DNA from: Humisphaera borealis
GTDB lineage: Bacteria; Planctomycetota; Phycisphaerae; Tepidisphaerales; Tepidisphaeraceae
Assembly: GCF_015169395.1 (NCBI RefSeq)
Contig: NZ_CP063458.1
Location: 6,324,001-6,388,000, forward strand
Direction: 5' to 3'
DNA length: 64,000 nt
In this document: in pieces, positions 9,893 through 17,308 of the stretch
Position numbering within the stretch: position 1 is the first letter of the stretch
How the letters are laid out: each line of letters starts with the position of its first letter
Notes under the pieces: model-generated
The model's input: only the letters and a program-made list of their open reading frames with translations
Databases searched by the model: none
What the model was told of the DNA's origin: nothing
Program-made: the position numbers and the translations under genes

Positions 9893-9905
9893 TCGAGGAA
9901 CTACA

Positions 9906-10070
9906 ATGGCTAAGATGAACCGCGAGATGGTGTGGCTTCAGTGCACCGAAACGGGTGACCTGAACTATCGCACCGAGATTAAGGTGTCGGGTGGCGTGCA
10001 GAAGATCGAGGTCAAGAAGTACTCGGCCCGCCTCCGCAAGCACACGCTCCACAAAGTGAAGCGCAAGTGA
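9906..10070 (+). CDS. rpmG: Ribosomal protein bL33
   Basis: A 54-aa bL33: MAKMNREMVWLQCTETGD, NYRT, then KKYSARLRKHTLHKVKRK. The family pattern (VxLxCTETGxxNYxTxKN...LxLKKYxPxxRKHTxHKExK) is clear. Of the four zinc-ligand cysteines of the C+ form only one remains (CTETG), so this is a zinc-independent C- type. GAGGAA lies 7 nt before the ATG. It sits between tuf and trnW, as in many bacteria. Short, basic component of the 50S subunit. Confidence 0.95.
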   Translation: MAKMNREMVWLQCTETGDLNYRTEIKVSGGVQKIEVKKYSARLRKHTLHKVKRK

Positions 10071-10074
10071 TCTG

Positions 10075-10170
10075 TCAGTAGGCAGTACGCAGAAGGCAGT
10101 AAGGCAGAAAAGACAAGACGATCAATCGACTTCTCTTTCCTGCGTACTGCTTACTGCCTTCTGCCTACTG
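10075..10170 (+). repeat. Spacer palindrome, GGCAGTAnGCAG words (second copy)
   Basis: The rpmG-trnW spacer is nearly all inverted repeat. The left arm (10075-10108) reads CAGTAGGCAGTACGCAGAAG and continues in kind; the right arm (10140-10170) reads TGCGTACTGCTTACTGCCTT and continues. It abuts the tRNA 5' end and could direct processing. Confidence 0.8.
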
Positions 10171-10174
10171 CGTT

Positions 10175-10247
10175 ACGCCGGTAGCTCAATTGGCAGAGCA
10201 GCCGTCTCCAAAGCGGCAGGTTGCAGGTTCGATTCCTGCCCGGCGTG
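10175..10247 (+). tRNA. trnW: tRNA-Trp (CCA)
   Basis: A 73-nt cloverleaf: acceptor ACGCCGG/CCGGCGT, D arm GCTC...GAGC, anticodon stem GCCGT/GCGGC around CTCCAAA (anticodon CCA), T arm GCAGG-TTCGATT-CCTGC, discriminator G, no encoded CCA. The position between rpmG and secE is conserved in many bacteria. Confidence 0.95.
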
Positions 10248-10518
10248 CTCGAGGACAACCTGGAAACGGGTGAATGAGGGAGCCATGAGGCTCCTCTGCG
10301 GGTTTTGCCCGGTCTCCGGCCGATGAGTTGTGAAGCCGCTTTCTGTTGCGGGGCGTCGCCTGACCGGCGTCGCCCCGTTGGCCAGACGGACCACACCGCG
10401 GGTCGAGCTGCTTGAGCTGGTTGATGAGTTCCGGTCGCCAGCAGTCGCCCGGCAATGCCCGTCTTACGAGGCCACCGACGACCGCGAGGCGTCGTGATCG
10501 GTTCCCGGATGGAGAGGT

Positions 10519-11250
10519 ATGGCATCTGTGATGAAGGACAACGAGGACGACACCGACGCCACCGAGGGGCCGGACGAATCTGCCCAGAGTTCCAAGGGAA
10601 AGAAGCCCGAGAAGGACGACGTCCGCGCACTCGATGTGGCCCGTGAGAAGTCGCCCCGCACCGGCTCTTACTTCGCGATCTACAAGAAGGGCCAGGGCTA
10701 CTGGACCCGCATGGGAACGCTCCTGGGCGTTCTCATCGTGGGCCTGATGCTCTGTTACACCCTGTATGCCGAAATTCCCCGGTTCTTCGCCGCCCAGTCG
10801 TCCGCGGAAGTGAAGCTCGACGACGAGATTCGCAAGCTGCAGGGCGAACTGACAACGCTGGAATTGTCCGGTGACGCCAAGCCGACAGACATCAAGGCGC
10901 GGCAGGAAGTCATCGCCAACAAGCAGACGAGCCTGGTCGAGACGCGAAACAGCCGAACCCAGCTCGGAACGCGTTGGGCGATCGGCATCGCGGTCGGCTT
11001 CGGAGTGATCTTCTTTGGTATCGCGATTCGGCTGATGAACAAGCCGGACAATGTCGATTTCCTCATCGCGACCGACAGCGAGATGAAGAAGGTGAACTGG
11101 ACCAGCCGCAAGGAGCTCGTTGGCTCCTCGAAGGTGGTCATCCTGTTCATGTTCTTTATCGCGGCTTACCTGTTTTTGAACGACCTGTTTTTCGGCTGGC
11201 TGATGTGGGTGATCGACGTTCTGAAGTTCCCACCGCCGCCGTTCAAGTAG
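10519..11250 (+). CDS. secE: Preprotein translocase subunit SecE, enlarged
   Basis: SecE by position (trnW-secE-nusG) and by its C-terminal domain: VDFLIATDSEMKKVNWTSRK is the amphipathic SecE signature, followed by a hydrophobic helix VVILFMFFIAAYLFL. At 243 aa it is far longer than the usual 60-130. Order: an acidic/Ser-rich N-terminus (1-45), TM1 (about 67-88, LLGVLIVGLMLCYTLYAE), a charged coiled-coil-like loop (about 95-145, DDEIRKLQGELTTLE), TM2 (about 152-172), the conserved amphipathic helix, then TM3. SecE stabilises SecY in the inner membrane. The start is ambiguous: ATG 10519 has GGAGAGG almost touching it, while ATG 10531 is spaced about 13 nt from it. Confidence 0.9.
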   Translation: MASVMKDNEDDTDATEGPDESAQSSKGKKPEKDDVRALDVAREKSPRTGSYFAIYKKGQGYWTRMGTLLGVLIVGLMLCYTLYAEIPRFFAAQSSAEVKLDDEIRKLQGELTTLELSGDAKPTDIKARQEVIANKQTSLVETRNSRTQLGTRWAIGIAVGFGVIFFGIAIRLMNKPDNVDFLIATDSEMKKVNWTSRKELVGSSKVVILFMFFIAAYLFLNDLFFGWLMWVIDVLKFPPPPFK

Positions 11251-11251
11251 G

Positions 11252-11321
11252 GTCCGCCTCGGTGGACGCGATCTGAGCGGTTTATCTGAACGTAACGGTC
11301 TTGGCGTCCGCCAAGGCGGAC
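11252..11321 (+). repeat. Pair of GTCCGCC/GGCGGAC mini-palindromes (secE-nusG)
   Basis: GTCCGCCTCGGTGGAC (11252-11267) and GTCCGCCAAGGCGGAC (11306-11321, followed by CCTAC) fill the spacer. Each is itself a 6-7 bp palindrome and the two can also pair with each other. The same word recurs in the next spacers at 12520, 12568, 14088 and 14148. Confidence 0.75.
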
Positions 11322-11341
11322 CCTACGGAATGGTTTGAGTC

Positions 11342-11884
11342 ATGCAATTCTTCGTCCTGCGAGTCGCGAGCAACAAGGAAGACCGCGTTCGAGAAGCCCT
11401 CGAACGCAAGGTCAAGATCGAAGGGCTCGAAACCCACGTGGGCCGAATCCTCGTCCCCGTCGAACGCCACATGACCCACAAGGCCGGCGTTCGCAAGGAA
11501 AGCGAACGCAAGCTCTATCCGGGCTACGTCTTCGTCGAACTGCAACTCGACAAGGAAGGCCGCATCCCCGAGAAGGTCTGGTTCACGATCAAGGAAACTG
11601 AAGGTGTCGGCGACTTCATCGGCTCCAATGGCAAGCCGAGCCCGATGAGCCCCAAGGACGAAGAGCGGATGATCCAGGAGGCCGAGAAGAAGGACGAAGT
11701 CGTCACCCCGGCCGACGCGTTCAAGAAGGGCGACAAGGTCAAGGTCACCAACGGCGCGTTCCAGAACTTCGAAGGCGAAGTCGACGAGGTCATTCCGGAC
11801 AAGGGCATGATTCGTATCGTCACCAACATCTTTAACCGCCCGACGCCGCTGGAGTTGGAATACTGGCAGATCGAGAAGTTGTAG
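11342..11884 (+). CDS. nusG: Transcription antitermination factor NusG
   Basis: NusG, 180 aa. The NGN domain (1-115) begins MQFFVLRVASNKEDRVREAL and contains KLYPGYVFVELQL, the typical GY(I/V)(L/F)V strand, plus VGDFIGSNGKPSPM, the FVG...PxPL equivalent. The KOW domain (about 128-180) reads FKKGDKVKVTNGAFQNFEGEV in two pieces and ends in a hydrophobic strand. It binds RNA polymerase and links transcription to Rho or translation. It follows secE by 91 nt of repeat DNA; the transcript probably ends at the hairpin downstream. Confidence 0.96.
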   Translation: MQFFVLRVASNKEDRVREALERKVKIEGLETHVGRILVPVERHMTHKAGVRKESERKLYPGYVFVELQLDKEGRIPEKVWFTIKETEGVGDFIGSNGKPSPMSPKDEERMIQEAEKKDEVVTPADAFKKGDKVKVTNGAFQNFEGEVDEVIPDKGMIRIVTNIFNRPTPLELEYWQIEKL

Positions 11885-11902
11885 GAGGAGGGCGCGAAGT
11901 AG

Positions 11903-11994
11903 GAAGGCACAAAGGCATTGAGGCACGAAGGCACGTAGGCTTCGACTTTCAACCCCTTCGTGCCTGTGTGCCTCAATGCCTTCGTGCCTTTTTT
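11903..11994 (+). terminator. Long palindrome with T-run after nusG
   Basis: Inverted repeat of about 32 bp per arm built on AAGGCACGAAGGCA-type words: left 11903-11935 (GAAGGCACAAAGGCATTGAG and onward), right 11959-11990 (CGTGCCTGTGTGCCTCAATG and onward), followed at once by TTTTTT (11989-11994). It looks like an intrinsic terminator made from the same kind of reiterated-word palindrome found in the other spacers. Confidence 0.65.
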
Positions 11995-12003
11995 CGAGCC
12001 GCC

Positions 12004-12031
12004 TTGCCATTCCCGACCATTTTGTTATATT
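12004..12031 (+). promoter_or_regulatory. Putative promoter for rplK operon
   Basis: TTGCCA (12004-12009) and TATATT (12026-12031) with a 16-nt spacer, in a locally AT-rich patch immediately after the nusG terminator. Start of transcription would be near 12038, 44 nt before rplK. Confidence 0.5.
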
Positions 12032-12081
12032 CCCCGCCCCTTTTGTCGGATTGAAAGCCTTAGAAAGCCGAGCCCAGAGCC

Positions 12082-12510
12082 ATGGCCAAGAAAGAAATCA
12101 CCAGCGTCTTCAAGATTCAGGCCCCCGGCGGCACCGCGACCCCCGCGCCGCCGATCGGACCGGCTCTCGGTGCCAACGGCGTGAACCCCGGCCAGTTCAT
12201 CCAGCAGTTCAACGCCGCGACCGCCGCCCTCAAGGGTAAGGTCGTCGGCTGCGTGATCACGGTCTACAAGGACCGTACGTTCACGTTCGAAGTCAAGAGC
12301 CCGCCGGCCAGCGTCATCCTCAAGGATTACGTCAAGGCCGAGAAGGGCTCGGGCGAGCCGAACAAGAACAAGATCGGCAAGATCACCATGGCCGAGTGCA
12401 TCAAGCTCGCCAAGGAAAAGGGCAAGGACCTCAACTGCTTCGACGAAGCCGCCGCCGGCAAGATCCTCGCGGGCACCGCCCGTTCGATGGGCATCACGGT
12501 CGAAGGATAA
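12082..12510 (+). CDS. rplK: Ribosomal protein uL11
   Basis: uL11, 142 aa, normal length. The N-terminal domain carries the thiostrepton-site proline region FKIQAPGGTATPAPPIGPAL and LGANGVNPGQFIQQFN; the C-terminal RNA-binding domain carries NKNKIGKIT and ends in AGTARSMGITVEG, the family terminus. It forms the GTPase-associated centre of the 50S subunit with 23S rRNA and the L10-L12 stalk. First gene of a rplK-rplA-rplJ-rplL unit with its own candidate promoter. Confidence 0.97.
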   Translation: MAKKEITSVFKIQAPGGTATPAPPIGPALGANGVNPGQFIQQFNAATAALKGKVVGCVITVYKDRTFTFEVKSPPASVILKDYVKAEKGSGEPNKNKIGKITMAECIKLAKEKGKDLNCFDEAAAGKILAGTARSMGITVEG

Positions 12511-12519
12511 GCAAGTAGT

Positions 12520-12583
12520 GTCCGCCTTGGCGGACGCATACGGCACGATCAACGAAATACCTGTTGCGTCCGCCATCGCGGAA
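12520..12583 (+). repeat. GTCCGCC/GGCGGAC mini-palindromes (rplK-rplA)
   Basis: GTCCGCCTTGGCGGAC (12520-12535) is a perfect 16-bp palindrome apart from its central TT; a degenerate copy GTCCGCCATCGCGGAA lies at 12568-12583. Together they occupy the spacer before the rplA ribosome site. Confidence 0.75.
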
Positions 12584-12665
12584 CCTGCAGAAATACGAGG
12601 GCGCACCACGGCCCGTAACAGTGGGAGCTTCGACGGAGCTTTGTCCGTCCCAGGAGCGAAAGCAC

Positions 12666-13361
12666 ATGGCAGTCGTAGTAGAGCGCCGCTCAAAGCGCTA
12701 CAAGGAAGCCGCCACGAAGAAAGTCACGGCCCCCGTTTCGGTGGACCAGGCGATCGACGTGCTCAAGTCCTTCAAGCCCACCAAGTTCGACCAGTCGGTC
12801 GAGCTCATCTTCAATCTCGGTATCGATCCCAAGCACGCCGACCAGATCGTCCGCGGCTCTGTCTCGCTGCCCCACGGCATCGGCAAGAGCAAGCGGGTCG
12901 TCGCGTTCTGCCCGGAACACCTGAAGGTCGCCGCTTTGAACGCCGGCGCCATCAAGGCCGGCGGTCAGGAATTGGTCGCCGAGATCGAGAAGGAAAACTT
13001 CACCGATTTCGACGTCGCGATCGCCACCCCGGACATGATGCGGTTCGTCGGTCGTCTCGGTAAGGTGCTCGGCCCCAAGGGCCTGATGCCCTCGCCCAAG
13101 GCCGGCACCGTCACCGCCGACGTCGGCACCGCCGTCCGCGAATACGCGGCCGGCAAGGTCGAGTTCCGCAACGACACCGGCGGCAACGTCCACACGGTGG
13201 TCGGCAAGGTGAGCTTCGAGAAGGGTCAACTCGCCGAAAACATCAACGCGATGATCGCCCAGGTCCGCAAGCTCAAGCCGCAGACCAGCAAGGGCGCTTA
13301 CGTGCGTAAGGTGGTCGTTAAGAGCACCATGAGCCCCGCGGTTGAACTGGTGATTTCGTAG
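12666..13361 (+). CDS. rplA: Ribosomal protein uL1
   Basis: uL1, 231 aa. The start at 12666 ([15 protein letters not shown]) is chosen over an upstream in-frame codon because it gives the family N-terminus and has AGGAGCG nearby. Family landmarks: [19 protein letters not shown], an [12 protein letters not shown] segment equivalent to RGTVxLPxGTGK, the signature [19 protein letters not shown], and a C-terminal [20 protein letters not shown]. It forms the mobile L1 stalk and in many bacteria represses its own rplKA mRNA. Confidence 0.97.
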   Translation: MAVVVERRSKRYKEAATKKVTAPVSVDQAIDVLKSFKPTKFDQSVELIFNLGIDPKHADQIVRGSVSLPHGIGKSKRVVAFCPEHLKVAALNAGAIKAGGQELVAEIEKENFTDFDVAIATPDMMRFVGRLGKVLGPKGLMPSPKAGTVTADVGTAVREYAAGKVEFRNDTGGNVHTVVGKVSFEKGQLAENINAMIAQVRKLKPQTSKGAYVRKVVVKSTMSPAVELVIS

Positions 13362-13362
13362 T

Positions 13363-13440
13363 TTTGTCATTTGCCACTTGTAACTGGTCACTCGCCAAAC
13401 ACGAGTGACAAGGGACAAATGACCAGTGACCAATGACAAA
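13363..13440 (+). repeat. Spacer palindrome built on GTCAnTGGTCA words
   Basis: The rplA-rplJ spacer is an imperfect palindrome. Left arm 13363-13394 (TTTGTCATTTGCCACTTGTA and onward); right arm 13402-13440 (CGAGTGACAAGGGACAAATG and onward, ending CAATGACAAA). It uses a different word from its neighbours and ends 11 nt before the rplJ ATG, over its ribosome site region. Confidence 0.8.
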
Positions 13441-13451
13441 GGACTATTCCC

Positions 13452-14066
13452 ATGAGCAAGTACGTCAAGAACCTCATCACCAAAGACCTGACCAAGCGTT
13501 TCGACGGCGTTGAAGCCGTCGGCGTCATCAACCCGCGCGGCCTCGACGCGACCAAGAACAACGCGCTCCGCCGCAAGATGCGCGAGAACGGTCTCCGCGT
13601 CACGGTCGTCAAGAACAGCCTAGCCAAGCGGGCCGTCGAGGGATCGAAGCTGACCGGCTTCGACAAGCTTCTCGAAGGCCCCAGCGCCATCATCTACGGC
13701 AAGGAAACCAGCATCTCGACGCTGGCCCGCCTGCTGCTCGATGAGAAGAAGGCCAACGAGAAGATCGAACTCCGCGGTATCTTCTTCGACGGCGAAGTCT
13801 ACACCGGCGATGCCGGTGTGAAGACCGTCAGCACGATGCCGACTCGCGAAGAAGCGATCTCGAACGTCCTGTCGGCACTGCTCGGACCAGGCAAGAAGCT
13901 CGCCGCCGCCCTCAAGGGCCCCGGTGGCACGCTCGGTGCCGTGCTCAAGACGATCGAGACCAAGGCCAAGGAACGCGGCGATTCGCCCGACGGCGACGCG
14001 GCTCCGGCCGCGGCGGCTCCGACGGCTGACGCTGCTCCGGCAGCCGATGCTCCGGCGGCGTCGTAA
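13452..14066 (+). CDS. rplJ: Ribosomal protein uL10
   Basis: uL10, 204 aa. The N-terminal rRNA-binding domain includes a start (MSKYVKNLITKDLTKRFDG) and an RRKMRENGLRVTVVKNSLAK segment typical of L10 (LRxxxRxxGVxxxVxKNTLxxxA). The C-terminal helix that binds L12 dimers follows LLGPGKKLAAALKGPGG. The last about 30 residues are an Ala/Pro/Asp-rich low-complexity tail (DGDAAPAAAAPTADAAPAAD), longer than in E. coli L10 (165 aa). It anchors the L12 stalk. AAAGGA lies 8 nt before the ATG. Confidence 0.96.
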   Translation: MSKYVKNLITKDLTKRFDGVEAVGVINPRGLDATKNNALRRKMRENGLRVTVVKNSLAKRAVEGSKLTGFDKLLEGPSAIIYGKETSISTLARLLLDEKKANEKIELRGIFFDGEVYTGDAGVKTVSTMPTREEAISNVLSALLGPGKKLAAALKGPGGTLGAVLKTIETKAKERGDSPDGDAAPAAAAPTADAAPAADAPAAS

Positions 14067-14087
14067 GCAACGAGCGCTGCCGTTGGG

Positions 14088-14163
14088 GCCGCCTTGGCGG
14101 ACGCGACGACTCAGCACTCAGCACTTTTAACTCAATACTTTGATTTGGTCCGCTCAGGCGGAC
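14088..14163 (+). repeat. GTCCGCC/GGCGGAC mini-palindromes (rplJ-rplL)
   Basis: GCCGCCTTGGCGGAC (14088-14102) and GTCCGCTCAGGCGGAC (14148-14163, followed by CCTAC) flank a segment with the tandem word ACTCAGC. They are the fifth and sixth copies of this mini-palindrome within 3 kb. Confidence 0.75.
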
Positions 14164-14290
14164 CCTACATTCCGCTCCGCAGTCATCGACTGTCCCTTGC
14201 GGGTTAAACCGTCTCAGTGTGAGGCGGGCTCTTGAAGTCGCGGAATACGGATCGACACGTAGGACCACGAAACGGTCCGGAAAGATTCCC

Positions 14291-14686
14291 ATGGCAGACG
14301 TAGCAGAAGACATCAAGGCTCTCGGAGAAAAGCTCGCCGGTCTCACCCTCAAGCAGGCCGTCGAACTCGCGGCCTACCTGAAGGAAGCCCACGGCATCGA
14401 AGCCGCCGCTGGCGGCGCGGTGGTGATGGCAGGCGGCGGTGGCGCGGCGGCCCCGGCGGCGAAGGAAGAAGAGAAGACCTCTTTCGACGTCGTCCTCAAG
14501 TCGGCCGGCGACAAGAAGATCCAGGTCATCAAGGTCGTTCGCGAAGCGACCGGCCTGGGCCTGAAGGAAGCCAAGGACCTCGTCGAAGGCGCTCCCAAGG
14601 TCGTCAAGGAAGCCCTCCCCAAGGCCGACGCCGAAGCCCTCAAGAAGAAGCTCGAAGAGCAGGGCGGCACCGTCGAGCTCAAGTAA
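14291..14686 (+). CDS. rplL: Ribosomal protein bL12 (L7/L12)
   Basis: bL12, 131 aa. N-terminal dimerisation domain ([20 protein letters not shown]), an Ala/Gly hinge rich in AAPAAKEEE, and the conserved C-terminal domain with [40 protein letters not shown] and [20 protein letters not shown]. The start at 14291 gives the standard N-terminus; the open frame 72 nt further upstream is spacer. Binds elongation factors as the ribosomal stalk. Last gene of its unit: a strong terminator follows, and rpoB, its usual neighbour, is 10.2 kb away. Confidence 0.97.
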   Translation: MADVAEDIKALGEKLAGLTLKQAVELAAYLKEAHGIEAAAGGAVVMAGGGGAAAPAAKEEEKTSFDVVLKSAGDKKIQVIKVVREATGLGLKEAKDLVEGAPKVVKEALPKADAEALKKKLEEQGGTVELK

Positions 14687-14724
14687 GCTCGAACGCCGAC
14701 TTCGCGATTCGCGTGAAGAACCCA

Positions 14725-14763
14725 AAGCGACCCGTCCGATTCGGACGGGTCGCTTCTTTTTTT
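14725..14763 (+). terminator. Rho-independent terminator after rplL
   Basis: AAGCGACCCGTCC pairs with GGACGGGTCGCTT around a short GATTC-type loop (stem arms 14725-14737 and 14743-14755), followed by a run of Ts (14757-14763). A textbook intrinsic terminator ending the ribosomal unit. Confidence 0.9.
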
Positions 14764-15275
14764 GGCTCCACAAGGAGAACCGCGGATTGCGCCGATTCTA
14801 CGGATGGCCTTGGCTGCCGACCGGATGTTTCACCACGGAGTTCATTGTGAGACCTGCGGGCTGTCACGGAGTTGATGAAAAGTGTCGCCGGCACGAACAG
14901 GCCCGAAGGGCCCAAATGCTATATCCCAAGGCAACGCCCTGAGCGTCGTGGCGTTCAACATTCGTTCGACTTGCAGGTTGCGCCGATCACATTCGGGCAG
15001 CTTCCTGGTGAATTCTCCGTGTTCTCGGTGTCCTCCGTGGTGAGCCGGCATTTTCCGGTTTACCGCGAAGCGTGATTGAAATCCTCCAGCGTCGCGTCTT
15101 GTGCCAACGACGGCTGTTGCGATCAGGTCGCTAATGCAACTGACCGGCAACTACGAATCGACGTTCACATATCTGTCCGGCAGCGGTAACTTTTAGTAGC
15201 CGGGGGCGGGATCGACAGCCGACTCGCCCAGGAACCGGTCAATCGTTTCACTACCCCTTTTAAGGTGAGGGTTCC
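14764..15275. other. Spacer with CACCACGGAG/CTCCGTGGTG word pair
   Basis: No gene seen. CACCACGGAG (14831-14840) and the segment 15012-15043 (ending TCCTCCGTGGTGA), which reiterates TCTCCGTGTTCTCGGTGTCC, form an inverted word pair 170 nt apart, in the style of the other spacer palindromes. No convincing promoter or RNA gene. Confidence 0.5.
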
Positions 15276-15500
15276 ATGAAGCTCGGACGTATCGCATTGG
15301 CGTTGGCAATGGCTTTCGCGGTTGGCTCTTTCGCGGGTGCCGAAGAGAAGAAGCCGGCTGAAAAGCCCAAGTACACGGAAGGCTCCTGCTGTGACAAGGC
15401 TTCCAAGGCCGGCAAGGAATGCAAGCATCCCTGCTGCGTCGAAGCCGCCAAGAAGAGCGAAGTCTGCACCAAGTGCAACAAGCCGGCCGAGAAGAAGTAA
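15276..15500 (+). CDS. Small Cys-rich secreted protein
   Basis: A 74-aa protein with a signal peptide (MKLGRIALALAMAFAVGSFAGA, cleavage about residue 22) and a mature Lys-rich chain holding seven cysteines arranged CC-x8-C-x4-CC-x11-C-x2-C (GSCCDKASKAGKECKHPCC, EVCTKCNKP). The CC...CC and CxxC patterns suggest metal binding or disulphide structure in the periplasm. I do not recognise a named family. GAGGG lies 5-9 nt before the ATG. It faces the sialidase-like gene tail-to-tail across a hairpin terminator. Confidence 0.8.
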   Translation: MKLGRIALALAMAFAVGSFAGAEEKKPAEKPKYTEGSCCDKASKAGKECKHPCCVEAAKKSEVCTKCNKPAEKK

Positions 15501-15530
15501 CCCTTCTTCCTCGTCTCGCGCCAACCAGAA

Positions 15531-15570
15531 CCGCCCCGATGACTGTCAAGGCCATCGGGGCGGTTCCGTT
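15531..15570. terminator. Hairpin terminator between convergent genes
   Basis: Perfect 11-bp stem CCGCCCCGATG (15531-15541) / CATCGGGGCGG (15553-15563), loop of 11 nt, then TTCCGTTT. It sits between the ends of the Cys-rich protein gene (+) and the sialidase-like gene (-) and may serve both. Confidence 0.65.
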
Positions 15571-15594
15571 TCCGGGCAGTACCGGCAGGTAGCT

Positions 15595-16806
15595 TCAGGG
15601 CGCCTTCTTCTTTTCGGGCTTGCTGACCAGCACTCGCTCGGCGGCACCGGGCGATTCGAACCGCCGCGATTCGACGTCCTTCTCTGAAAACCGTGCGATG
15701 AGGATCTCGCCGTCGGTCGCGCGGTTGCGGTCGTAGACGATCCAGATCAAGCCGTCCGGTGACTGGAAGCCGTCGGGATAGGACACCGCCGACCGCTCGT
15801 CGAGCATCAGTCCGCCTTCCCAGGTCTTGCCGTCGTCCTTCGATAGAAATGCCGACAAGTGAGACCGCTGCTTCAACGCCTCGTCGATACCGCCATTCTT
15901 GACCAGCAGGAGATTGCCCGATGCCAGTCGGCGGAGGAAGAACCGCGCGCTGAGGTTGCGTATTCCGGAAGGCCTGGGTTCCTGCCAGGTGCGCCCGGCA
16001 TCGACCGAGAAGGATTCGGCGATGTGGCCGGCGCTCGTGCGGGCGAGCATCCAGAGCCTGCCGTCTTTCAGTTCGACGATCATGTGTTCGTCGAACGCGG
16101 TGTTGGGAAAGCGAGCGCCGCCGCGGCGCGTCCAGGTTTTGCCCTGGTCGGTCGAGGCAAAGACGTTGGCCATGCGGAACTCGTCCAGTTCCTTGAACGC
16201 CGTTTCACGCTCGGGCTTGTTGATGCGGTCGCGTGTCCAGAGCGAGATGGGCATGAGCCATTCGCCGCTCTTGAGCACGGTCGGCTTGTTGAGGGTGCAT
16301 CCATGCCAGATGCGGCGGGGGGCCGACCAGGTCGGTTCATCGGCGTCCGGGTTGTCACAGGTGATTGCCCAGGCACCGGCACGGCCGTCGAAGTAGCCGA
16401 CCGACTGATCGAAAAAGAGCCAGAGCCTGCCCGTCGGACCGGTCCAGAAGTTTCCGACGAGCGTTCGACGGCGCGGGATACCCGGCGGATCGGAAGGGTC
16501 GATCACGAGCCGGGGCTTCGACCAGGTCTTTGCGCCGTCGTCGCTGCTGGCGGCAACGAAAAAGCCGTGGTCGTTGTCGCCGCCGGCGACCCAGCAAGCC
16601 CAGACGCGCCCCTTGGGCGTGCGGTCCATGCCGATCACCATGCCGTAGTCGCGCCCCTGCGCGTCATACTCGGGGCCCGGCTTCGTGACAATGACCGGCG
16701 TTTCCAACCCCCAGTCGATGTTCTGCGTCGCCGCCGCCGGCTCAGCCGCATGAACTGACGCACCGATGATGACGACAAACATTCCCGTGAGCAGTCGCTG
16801 GAGCAT
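15595..16806 (-). CDS. Secreted sialidase/BNR-like glycosidase
   Basis: About 403 aa. The ATG at 16806 gives a signal peptide (MLQRLLTGMFVVIIGASVHA); the longer frame to 16863 does not. Four Asp-box repeats mark a six-bladed propeller: SSDDGAKTWS, STDQGKTWTR, SVDAGRTWQE and SKDDGKTWEG. An Arg-rich IPRRRTLVGN and a C-terminal YPDGFQSPDG-x-IWIVYDRNR (Tyr/Asp/Arg) fit the exo-alpha-sialidase-like family common in planctomycetes. Substrate unknown: planctomycete members act, or are supposed to act, on sulfated or acidic polysaccharides. Two related proteins are encoded at 33507 and 49331. Confidence 0.85.
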   Translation of the reverse strand: MLQRLLTGMFVVIIGASVHAAEPAAATQNIDWGLETPVIVTKPGPEYDAQGRDYGMVIGMDRTPKGRVWACWVAGGDNDHGFFVAASSDDGAKTWSKPRLVIDPSDPPGIPRRRTLVGNFWTGPTGRLWLFFDQSVGYFDGRAGAWAITCDNPDADEPTWSAPRRIWHGCTLNKPTVLKSGEWLMPISLWTRDRINKPERETAFKELDEFRMANVFASTDQGKTWTRRGGARFPNTAFDEHMIVELKDGRLWMLARTSAGHIAESFSVDAGRTWQEPRPSGIRNLSARFFLRRLASGNLLLVKNGGIDEALKQRSHLSAFLSKDDGKTWEGGLMLDERSAVSYPDGFQSPDGLIWIVYDRNRATDGEILIARFSEKDVESRRFESPGAAERVLVSKPEKKKAP

Positions 16807-16898
16807 GGCCCCGAATCTACCACGGCAGCAGCCCCGGCAGTATCGGTGCGCGGCGGATCGCAAGTCGGATCAGAATCGAAGACCGCGATGGAACTTTC

Positions 16899-17288
16899 TC
16901 ATGAACCCAGTGCGTCGGCTCTTTGCCTGGCCTGCTCGGCGACGCCGTTGCAAACCAGGGCACAAAGGTCGAAGACCAGCGGCATGGCGATGTGGTAGAT
17001 GACGCGATTGCCATCCTGGCTGCGGCCGACGATGCCCGCGGTGGCCAGCACGCCGAGTTGCTTGGAGGCGTTCGCCTGCTTGATGCCGAGGGCTTCGACG
17101 ATCTGTCCCACATTTGCCGGTCCGCGCTGAAGCATCTGCAGAATGCGCAGCCGGGTCGGCTCGGCCAGTACGCCAAAGAGTTCGGCAACGGCCGCCAGCT
17201 GCGAATGCCCCAGCGGTTTGTGCGCGGCGGCGGATTTGGCACGACGCGGGTTCGGTTGGGTGTCAGACGTCTGCGGTTTCGCGGCCAT
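16899..17288 (-). CDS. ArsR/SmtB-family transcriptional repressor
   Basis: A 129-aa winged-helix repressor. The HTH is clear: LAEPTRLRILQMLQRGPANV, GQIVEALGIKQANASKQLGV, then the wing LATAGIVGRSQDGNRVIYHI. The N-terminal 25 residues are basic and disordered. Two cysteines in the last helix (FDLCALVCNGV, CxxxC) could be a redox, persulfide or metal switch; the classic ELCVCDL metal site of ArsR is absent. GGAAG lies 9 nt before the ATG. It is divergent from a CMD-rhodanese operon and both start from a symmetric promoter/operator at 17309-17340. The pairing with a YgaP-like rhodanese recalls the E. coli ygaV-ygaP unit, whose ArsR-type regulator responds to sulfide; a similar role here is inference. 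Confidence 0.9.
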   Translation of the reverse strand: MAAKPQTSDTQPNPRRAKSAAAHKPLGHSQLAAVAELFGVLAEPTRLRILQMLQRGPANVGQIVEALGIKQANASKQLGVLATAGIVGRSQDGNRVIYHIAMPLVFDLCALVCNGVAEQARQRADALGS

Positions 17289-17308
17289 GGATTTGATCTT
17301 CCTTTGAT

